Below, in pieces: positions 56,216 to 64,000 of a stretch of DNA of 64,000 nucleotides (the stretch's first letter is position 1; each line of letters opens with the position of its first letter). Position numbers and translations under genes: made by a program. Under the pieces are notes generated by a model. That model had not been told where the DNA came from. It saw only the letters and a list, made by a program, of their open reading frames with translations, and did not search any database. The DNA is from Toxorhynchites rutilus septentrionalis (taxonomy: Eukaryota > Arthropoda > Insecta > Diptera > Culicidae): positions 38,297,378 to 38,361,377 of the forward strand of contig NC_073746.1 of the NCBI RefSeq assembly GCF_029784135.1, read 5' to 3'.

Positions 56216-56757
56216 TGCGCTGTTGGACCTCAAAAAAACGTCCATATAAAAATTTGGCAAATTCTGTCAAGCTTACTCTATAACACATATGGTGTTTCTA
56301 TAAAGGCAATCAAGAATATTTTAAAAGCTTTGCACGCATGACTACACTAATGCCAGCAGCGTCAGAATTGATTGGAAATAATTATGCAACCCCAGCGGGA
56401 TTAATTTCTCACTCTTTTTTGTCTATACATTTTGACACGGTTGTTCCAGCTTCGGAACCGAAGCTCCGGAAAAATCAAAGTGAAATGATGGATCATAAAC
56501 CTTTATCGAGTATGAACCTGTGGAAAACAGATGCGAAAATTGAATGGAAAATTCTCTACATCGATACCTGTGGGAGCTTTATTCAATTACTTTCACGAAT
56601 ATTTTCGCATTATATTTTTTCCGTATGCTTCATCACATTCACAATTTATGATAACCACCTCATATTTGAACGCAAGATGCATTCGATTACTTCCCTGGAA
56701 ATTGTTTACTATACAGTAGGGTGCTGCGAAAATGGTCATGTCAAATTTCAATAACCG

Positions 56758-57020
56758 ACCATGTACAGCGACTATTTTATGTTCGCAGACCTGAAGAGAA
56801 TGCTCACTGGCAAGAAATTTAAGACCGGTGATGAAGTGATTACCGAAACTGAGGCGTATTTTGAGGAAAACCCGAAAAAGTACTATAAAAATGGTATCAA
56901 GTTGCAAGGTCACTATAATCGCTGTATCGCTCTCGAAGGCAATTATGTTGAATAATAAAATTGAATTTTGCAAAAAAAATGTTTTACTGTGTTACCTTAT
57001 AAACTATTCAGCCGAACTGT
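56758..57020 (+). pseudogene. Mariner transposase C-terminal fragment and 3' end
   Basis: The plus frame reads YSDYFMFADLKRMLTGKKF, then EVITETEAYFEENPKKYYKNG and CIALEGNYVE followed by a stop: the last ~60 residues of a mariner transposase, with the third DD34D aspartate in SDY. Downstream lies a terminal-repeat-like sequence (CTATTCAGCCGAACTG) ending at TA 57021-57022. It is a different mariner family from the one at 8426/15693. 5' truncated. Confidence 0.88.
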
Positions 57021-57029
57021 TAGGTCTAG

Positions 57030-57300
57030 TCTTATTTTTACAGGCTCAGTTACATAAGTTTTAGGGAGCCGAATTCTTAACTATATTTTTATAACTACAT
57101 ATAAACAATTTCCTAATTCTATGGTTAGTAAGGTAGAAAACCGATTACTCGCAGTTGACTCGAGTTTAGAAGGGTGACTTTTTTTCAGGACATGGATAGG
57201 ATATATGGAGATTATAAAAATGTTAATGATCACACTCAATTCTTAAATCTATTCGTATATCTATAGTGTATATACATTTCAACTTATTCTACTTTTTATA
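57030..57300 (-). mobile_element. I-clade LINE 3' UTR fragment (same family as 58664-59719)
   Basis: Shares TATTTTTACAGGCTCAGTTA, a GAGCCGAA block, AACCGATTACTCGC-GT-GACT and GAGTTTAGAAGGGTGAC with 58680-58830 in the same orientation. 5' truncated near 57300. Confidence 0.8.
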
Positions 57301-57359
57301 TCAAGGGTGTCTAGTGTTGTCACATAGGACTATTGAACAAAGACTTAAAACATGTTAAA

Positions 57360-58300
57360 TTTGAGAAATCATATCTCAAAAACGAAAAAAAATAGCATCT
57401 CTGATATCGAGATATGTTATGTAAAAAATCCTCAGGTTTCTAGAAAAAAAATAAAAAAATATAACTCCCTCTATCTTTAACCGAGAAAACTATGAGAAAC
57501 TGACTCAATCAATAATTACAAAAACAAAAATCAAAAATTTCCCCAAAAGTAATATTTTTTTTTTGGAAATGTAATTTAATTTTTGTAATGGTAAAAAGGT
57601 GAAAAAATTGTTTTTTCGAACCATCGGTTAACTTAACTTATCTTAAAAAGTGAAAAAATAACGAGATATCGAGATATTTTATGTAAAATATCCTCAGCTT
57701 TGAAGAAAAAATATAAAAAATATAGCGCCCTCTAGTCCAAAGCCATGAAAACAACAAAAAAACGACTACAATCAATAATTACGAAAACAAAATCCATTTT
57801 TTTGCTGGTTCAATATTTTTAATTTTAATTAAAAGGCTACCTCATTGGTTTCAATTTTATATGTCGATCATCCAAAACGGTTCAGCAATTCAATTGTTAT
57901 GAATTTTTATAAAAAGTAATTTTTGGATAAAAGGGGAAAAATGATTTTATGGACCACCGGTTAACTTTGAAAAATCATATCACAAAAACGAAAAAAAAAG
58001 CATCTCTGATATCGGGATATGTTATGTAGAAAATCCTCAGTTTTCAAGGAAAAATATAAAAAAAAATAGTGCCCTCAAGTCCAAAGATATGAAAACAACA
58101 AAAAACAACTACAATCAATAATTATCGATTACAACCAATGAAATTTTTACGTATTTTTGGATATATTTCCTGTCATCGTACGTAGAATTTTTCAAAATAT
58201 TGATTTTTGACGAAATGGCGACATTTTTTGTAAAAGAATTGCGTTTTGCCTCAAAAATCGAGATAAAAACATTCACCAAAATTGTGCTTTTCAAAATATC
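57360..58300. repeat. Satellite-like tandem units of about 260-345 bp, three copies
   Basis: The anchor ATCCTCAG recurs near 57430, 57690 and 58035. Each unit carries 'aaaaacgaaaaaaa', 'agatatgttatgta', 'gaaaaaatataaaaaa' and 'aatcaataatta'. A related unit is at 29985-30290. Very AT-rich; open frames here are not counted as genes. Confidence 0.75.
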
Positions 58301-58663
58301 AGAAAAATCCAAGACAAGAAATTTAGTGGAGTATCTGGGAAAAACTATTTCATCAAAATCGGATGGTCCGTTGCGGAGGTAGAACTCCCACTAGTTTGCA
58401 AAACTTCATTTCGAGAAAAAAGCGTTTTGAATTTTGGATCCGCGCTCCTCACGCGAAGACTTAGTTCCACTAAATGGCTTGTAACTTCGGAACGGAGCAT
58501 CGGACAAACCTGGGATAAAAACTACAGTAAAGTGGAGATTCCAGAGAACGCCAGAAATATTTTTTTGATTTTTTTCAAGTTTCCATAGTGTACTACAGCG
58601 CGGACTCGATTATATACATTTTTTGGATTTCTTTTCACTGTATATAATCAAATCCTGTATATA

Positions 58664-59719
58664 TTTTTTTATTTAAATCGTTTATTTTTACAGGCTCAGT
58701 TACATAGGTTTAAAGGAGCCGAACTCCTTACTGTATTGTTACTAGTATATATACATTTTTCCTTAATTCTAATGTTAATAATATAGGAAACCGATTACTC
58801 GCGGTCGACTCGAGTTTAGAAGGGTGACATATTTTCTTCAGGAAAAGGAGGGGATATGAGGATATGTTGACAATGATCACACTCACACTCTCAATCACAC
58901 TCATCACACTCAATTCTTATATCTAATATGTATTTACATTTCATCTTATTCTTAAAAAGGGATCCGATCTCTCACAAATGAAAAGGAAAAGGAAAAACTA
59001 AGGGTATAAGGACAATCACACACGAAGAACGATAGCTTTAAGGATTACATATATTTGGGACATGTAATCAAGGTCTAACCGAGCCAACACGTCTCTCACC
59101 GGCACCATGGGCTGCCTTCCTCGGGCCCGAAGGGTGACTACTAAATTCGATCTGGCGACAAGATACAGCTCGCACGACCAAACAACGTGCTCGATGTCGT
59201 GGTAACCTTGGCCACAAACACAAAGATTGTTGTCGGCAAGATTAATACGAAAGAGTAGCGCATCTAACGAACAGTGATTGGACATGAGTCGAGAGAAGGT
59301 GCGAATAAAGTCCCGACTCAAGTCCAGACTTTTGAACCATGGTTTGAGGCCAACCTTAGGGATAATCGAGTGGAGCCACCGGCCCAATTCATCTTCGTTC
59401 CATTTGCGTTGCCAGTTAACTATGGTATTTTTGCGGACTAAAGAATAAAATTCATTGAAGGCGATTTGACGCTGATAAATATCGCCTTCAATTGCACCTA
59501 CCTTTGCTAATGAGTCATCCCTCTCAATTACAATTGAGCAATGTGAAGGGACCCAGACAAAGGTAATGACATAACAGCGTCTGGATAAAGCACTCAAAAT
59601 TTCTCGTATTCTCTCAAGGAAGTACGGCGAGTGCTTTTCCGGCCTCACTGAACGGATAGCTTCGACAGAGCTAAGACTATCCGTTACAATGTAATAGTGT
59701 TCAACAGGTCGTGAGGCGA
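58664..59719 (-). mobile_element. 5'-truncated I-clade LINE with 15-bp TSD
   Basis: Perfect target duplication CAAATCCTGTATATA at 58649-58663 and 59720-59734. T-run at the left end (poly-A on minus). 1,056 bp including the 3' UTR and the end of ORF2. Inserted inside the MITE. Confidence 0.95.
59016..59719 (-). pseudogene. I-clade LINE ORF2 C terminus: RNase H and zinc finger
   Basis: The frame is open from the truncation point at 59719 to the stop at 59016. It starts within RNase H (IVTDSLSSVEAIRS), continues with FVWVPSHCSI, and ends with the C-terminal CCHC region of I-group elements (CVCGQGYHDIEHVVWSC). No stop in 234 codons, so truncation occurred at insertion and the fragment has decayed little. 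Not a functional gene because RT and endonuclease are missing. Confidence 0.92.
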
Positions 59720-60545
59720 CAAATCCTGTATATAATCGAGTAAAAAAAATTTTTTATTATTGCTTTTTTTCGCATGTATTTTTCATTTTTTGGATATTTC
59801 TATTGAATTTCATCTCCTTAAAGTCAGAAAACACCTTTCTCACATGAAAAAAAATAATTTATCAAAATTCTCTCAGGAAGTGATAGACGATCAAATTTGA
59901 TGATAAAAATCCTTCTACTCATATGTTTGAATTTCAACAATGACAGAGTTATTGAACTTTTTTTTTTGTTTCGGACTTTGTTGCCTCAAACTGGCTCTAC
60001 ATTACAAAGTACGCTACGGAATACAATTCTGTTGCTTTCATTTGAGAGACGGGAAAATTTAGTACAGGATATAGTAGTGGAACATCTAAGTTAGCTCATT
60101 TTAATAACATTTTGGAAGTGAGAAACTTAAAAGTTAATAATTCTTAATATTTTATTATTAATTTCATCGTAAAAATTTATATTGAACTAGATTGTTTCTA
60201 TCAATTAAATTGAAGCTCTGTAACCACCCTACAATTTTTTCTTTGACACCTAACTTCTATCTATCTTAATTTGACTGCAATATCGATATAAACAATTCTT
60301 GGTGAAAATTCAAGCAAAATCTTCAAAAATCACTATTTTTACCCCACTGTACATGTAATAGCCACTTAAATTACATTTTAACGTTGAAAGGCTACATTTC
60401 TTCTTGAAATAAGTCATATTTGAAATTTAAAAAAAATATTTTTTTCCAAACTGTATATAATCGAGTTCAAAATTGTATATAATCGAATCACATATAATCG
60501 AGTCCGTATATAATCGAGTCTGTATGTAATCGAGTCCGACCTGTA

Positions 60546-63500
60546 CCCCGTTAATGAAAAATATTACAGATGAACTAATTTTATTCCGAACATACCATGT
60601 GCATAGTTAGAAGCCATAATATTATAAAAAATTGAATCTAATCAAAATGGTAATCGATATGAAGTTCCTTATAGTCGGCGGAAGGCATATTACCTTATAT
60701 ATTACCTGATTTGGCAACCTCAGTTCGAAAGTTTGGAATATAAATCGAACAAAACAAAAATCTTGAAACCCCATTTGTGGTATAAACATTGTGTCTTCAA
60801 TAGGTGGGAATGCCTTTTCACTCCAGTACGATTTCTAATTTGGATATCGGTAAATGAACATTTGAATGAGGATTCCAAAAAAAAATCTGATTTCCAGATT
60901 TCAAACTACTAACAAACTACTTATTTTATTTCTTTACTTGACGCAAAGAATGGCCTGAGCCGCAATGTGTTCTAGAATCCCATCGACAGAATATAAAAAA
61001 ACATTTGAACGACGTGTCCAGAAGTTTGAACTGCTCAAAGTCTGGGATCGTCAAACAAAAGGTCCGACTCAGGAACGATAATATCTCCTTTCGTCCATTT
61101 ATGTTTTTACATACAGTAGACTTCGGATCGGTTTTGTAGGTGGATCCAGTGGATTTACCAGGTCTTTCAAGTAGGCCTGACACATTTGATGGTGGAGATT
61201 ACTATGAAAAAAATTCATGGTTTTTATAGTATTCACCGTTGCTTCCGAAGTCGTTTTCAGCATCTACTTTGACATCGGAGTCGAAGTCAACATCCAGTGA
61301 ATCAACTAGCTCTTCGGCGTGTCGATCGCTCAGCAAAGGCCAATTTCCTCTCTGAAATTTCCCTATACCGTGCTGGAAAACAAACCTATCAAAACATAAA
61401 AATAGACTCAATTTCAGCAAAACAGCTGTATCCGATGTTAATTTTCAGTAGTTTACTCTTTAGCAGGAGTCGGATTTTTCCCGCTTAACTGTCCAACAGC
61501 GCCGCAATGGTTTTTACCAAAATATTGTAATTTTCTGTTACCATAACAACAAAATATTTGCTATCGAACATAAAATACTAATCAAAATAAACTTTCCGAA
61601 CAATTTTTCCCCCAATGAAATGTTCAAAAAGTGTGTTTGTTTTTCATTTGGAGTGCGCGACCGAAACGGAAATATTTTTTTCCACTTTTATCTCGAATTT
61701 TCGACTTTCGACATAAAATACTAATAACATAAACCTACCAGCATAAAACGAATGTGTGTGTATGAGTGTGTATGGGTGAACACTGAAAATAATGACTGAA
61801 TAATTTAAAAAAAAAAATCTGTGAAGCCCATCTAAAAGCGGGGTTAGGTTGTAGAGGATTAATCACATGAAATCTAAAATTTTAAAAATCCATATTTTTC
61901 GGAACTTTCCGTATGACTCTCTTTTTTATATCGTCATCTGGCATACCTTTCATATGCTGCAAACGGATTTGCATTAGGTGGTTTTATGATTTTTCAAAGC
62001 AGCTTTCAAGTTGAACTTCGAAAAAAATACCATTTCAACTTGCCTCAGTGTACCTTACTACAAGGGTTCTAGGTTTGCACGACTACCGCCAAGACGGAAG
62101 AAGCGAATCCGAAAGGAATTCTCTTTCGTCTTCAAGCATGGGATTGGTCTGGCGTAAAAATAAAAAATGGAACGAACAAAGCAGATGGTACCGCTTATCC
62201 AATCTGACAATACCGCCGGGAACTCACTTAACGCGAGACAGTTCAAGGTGCTCGCAAGTGAACCATCATTCTCAGTATCGCTTGTCAGGGGGAAAATAAA
62301 TCATGCCTGCGAAAGATATGATCAAAGAGCGTTCGGATGTTTATGGAAACGCTTAAACGCGTTACGGACGGAAGATGGATTTACTAAAAATCTGCAAAGA
62401 ATCTGCGATAAAAATAGATACAACATTAATCATTCACACGTACAAACACGTGCCAAAACAGATGTTTATAGTTCATGCCCTAGAGTCAGCTTGTTCCACG
62501 AATGTTTTTTTCCTAATCTTTGTTCTCTTTTAAAGTTTCAGTCCACCAGTTGTCAGGAGCAGCCCATCTTTCGTCGAAAATACCCCACCGTTATCAGTGA
62601 GTGGGGATTTTATCACGCAATTCCCTCTCCCCTTGTTGTTTCCATCATCATTTACCGATTGAGATTTTTCCCTTCACAAACATGATTTCTTTAAGACTCT
62701 CCGGTGTGAAATGGGGAAAAAAAATTACACGGTCGCCTTCTTCTCCGGAAGCCATGTATTTGCGTGTGCATCCTGTTTATTCGCAGCCCACAATCTCTCG
62801 AGATCGGTGCTGCTGGTTGGGCGGCAAGTCAATACCAACAATGATGATTTTGGGCGTATTTAGGCTCCTCTTCCGAGAGCTGCCAGTCCAGCTGTGGTTA
62901 TGGGGGAAAAGGTCGATGAACCATACGGTACTATGATACGGATGATTGCGACCTTGGCGAACAGAGAGGCAAAGTTTGCGTTTTTCCGGAACTTTCATCC
63001 TGGATTCTATTGATCCGGTTTATATTGAGGGTTTTTTCCCGGCGATGGTAAAAAAGGGATTTGATTTAAACCGAGATACTCTTGCGTTAAAAGGATTTTT
63101 TTTTTGAAACATGAAACAAAATATTTTTTCGATACTTAATTTTTTTGCAAGCAGAACATCGTCGAGACGTCGGCGAAGATCGATTCAATTAAACCTTTTC
63201 TCCATCAGCGTAACCATAGATAACCAGTATCGGATTTTAGCGTCTCATTAAAAGACGATGCTCTGCTTCCCACAGCAGCCTTTTATCGTCCGCGGAAGCG
63301 AAGTAATTGCTTAACAACCCCTCATAAAAATGAACCAATTAAATTATCATTCCGGACCCTTTCGAGTTTGCATTACGACCGGGATAGTCACTTTTTTATT
63401 TCAGGGTGTGAGACAAGCTTCAAGCCTGATTTGTTTCGGGCTATCTTCGGGCAATTTGAGATGTTTTTTCCTCTTTTGGGTAGCAACACAAATATGCGGA

Positions 63501-64000
63501 GAGCAACTACGAATTGTACAGTCTACCCAAGCTCAAGCAACACTTGTTTGCAAAGATAAAAAATGTTGTTAGTGTTTCCTTCTACAACATGTGTAAAAAA
63601 AACTTTAGTAGATTAATTTTAGGGTATTGCTTGGTTTAATCGATTATTTACGAGGGATTATGTCTTTTGAGAACATATTGAATGTCCTATTTTGAGCGCT
63701 TATAACTCAGTCATGCATTTGAGAGAAGGTAATTTTGAAAACGTATAGAAAAAGAATATTGCTACGAGTATTAATGACGGATTTCGCGCCAACTCGATCA
63801 GATGTTGGCATGGCCCTCTCAGAACTTAATGAAACTTTCTGGGCGTGAAGACCTTACCTAGTTAAGCAACTTGGCATACTTAGTTTTTCGAAAATTTATC
63901 TAGACTAACATATGGAAAGGGCCAAATATTTTTGACAATTTTTTTAAAATTTTTTTTACTCGAAAATGGTAAGTCCTACAAAAAAGTGATCGATGGAAGT
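60546..64000. other. Region without recognised genes
   Basis: Frames at 60926-61183, 61202-61420, 62167-62685 and 62601-62936 show no family resemblance I can support. A short segment at 63499-63537 is shared with 37686-37724. Confidence 0.5.
63499..63537. repeat. Short dispersed repeat shared with 37686-37724
   Basis: GAGAGCAACTACGAATTG followed by TACAGTCTACC and AAGCTCAAGC, one difference from the other copy. Confidence 0.8.

Larger units (their letters stand above)
58596..60543. mobile_element. TA-flanked MITE, second member of the GTCGGACTCGATTA family
   Basis: TA at 58594-58595 and 60544-60545. Ends CAGCGCGGACTCGATTATAT / CAGGTCGGACTCGATTACAT. Several TATATAATCGAGT repeats occur near both ends. 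Without the LINE inserted at 58664-59719 it is about 0.88 kb. No transposase. Confidence 0.88.

Noticed and set aside
56338..56754. 138-codon plus-strand open frame upstream of the mariner fragment
   Set aside because: No domain recognised and no continuity with the mariner frame; overlapped by an equally long minus frame.
62167..62685. 172-codon plus-strand open frame
   Set aside because: No family resemblance, uneven composition and overlapping frames on the other strand. Length alone is not enough here.

Overview
This window is AT-rich eukaryotic DNA made almost entirely of transposable elements, simple and dispersed repeats, and histone pseudogene fragments. I recognise no intact host protein-coding gene, rRNA or tRNA gene. 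A mosquito genome, most likely Aedes, fits best. The reasons are two copies of a DD37E (ITmD37E-type) Tc1/mariner element flanked by TA, a BEL/Pao LTR retrotransposon, several tRNA-derived SINEs, I-clade and jockey/CR1-group LINEs, and many TA-flanked and hAT-type MITEs in long non-coding DNA. The species call is inference.

Layout. 1-2040: no gene recognised. 2045-4970: a 95-bp tandem repeat, a SINE, and two broken histone H3 copies in inverted orientation. 4971-16985: a nested stack. A LINE (minus strand) is split by a SINE and ends where a DD37E element sits against a mariner; that mariner is split by a 6.9-kb BEL/Pao element with 5-bp target duplications; an I-clade LINE 3' fragment abuts the far mariner end. 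17383-17478: a 96-bp internally deleted derivative of the same mariner. 19799-21095: second DD37E copy. 24031-25688: a fold-back Tc1-like element. 26290-30300: SINE-like units, a tandem duplication interrupted by a MITE, and satellite-like DNA. 30826-36690: a broken pogo-like transposon containing a nearly intact R4/Dong-type LINE flanked by TAA repeats. 40140-41645: a Tc1-like element with doubled terminal repeats. 45800-48977: an internally deleted I-clade LINE carrying a gypsy-type LTR plus tRNA-Arg primer site, then a 489-bp SINE. 49435-50109: a hAT MITE. 53208-55748: decayed histone H2A copies with histone 3' stem-loops, one interrupted by a hAT element. 56040-60543: dispersed repeats, a mariner 3' end, satellite-like units, and a MITE containing a 5'-truncated LINE. 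60546-64000: mostly featureless.

How the pieces relate. Nearly every retroelement lies on the minus strand. The insertion order can be read from target-site duplications: SINE into LINE, BEL into mariner, Dong-type LINE into pogo, LINE into MITE, hAT into H2A. Most elements are dead through point stops or frameshifts. The BEL element (LTRs differ at 3 of 486 positions) and the R4/Dong element (one nonsense codon) look youngest. The window reads as a gene-poor insertion sink, possibly intergenic, intronic or piRNA-producing; the sequence alone cannot decide which.
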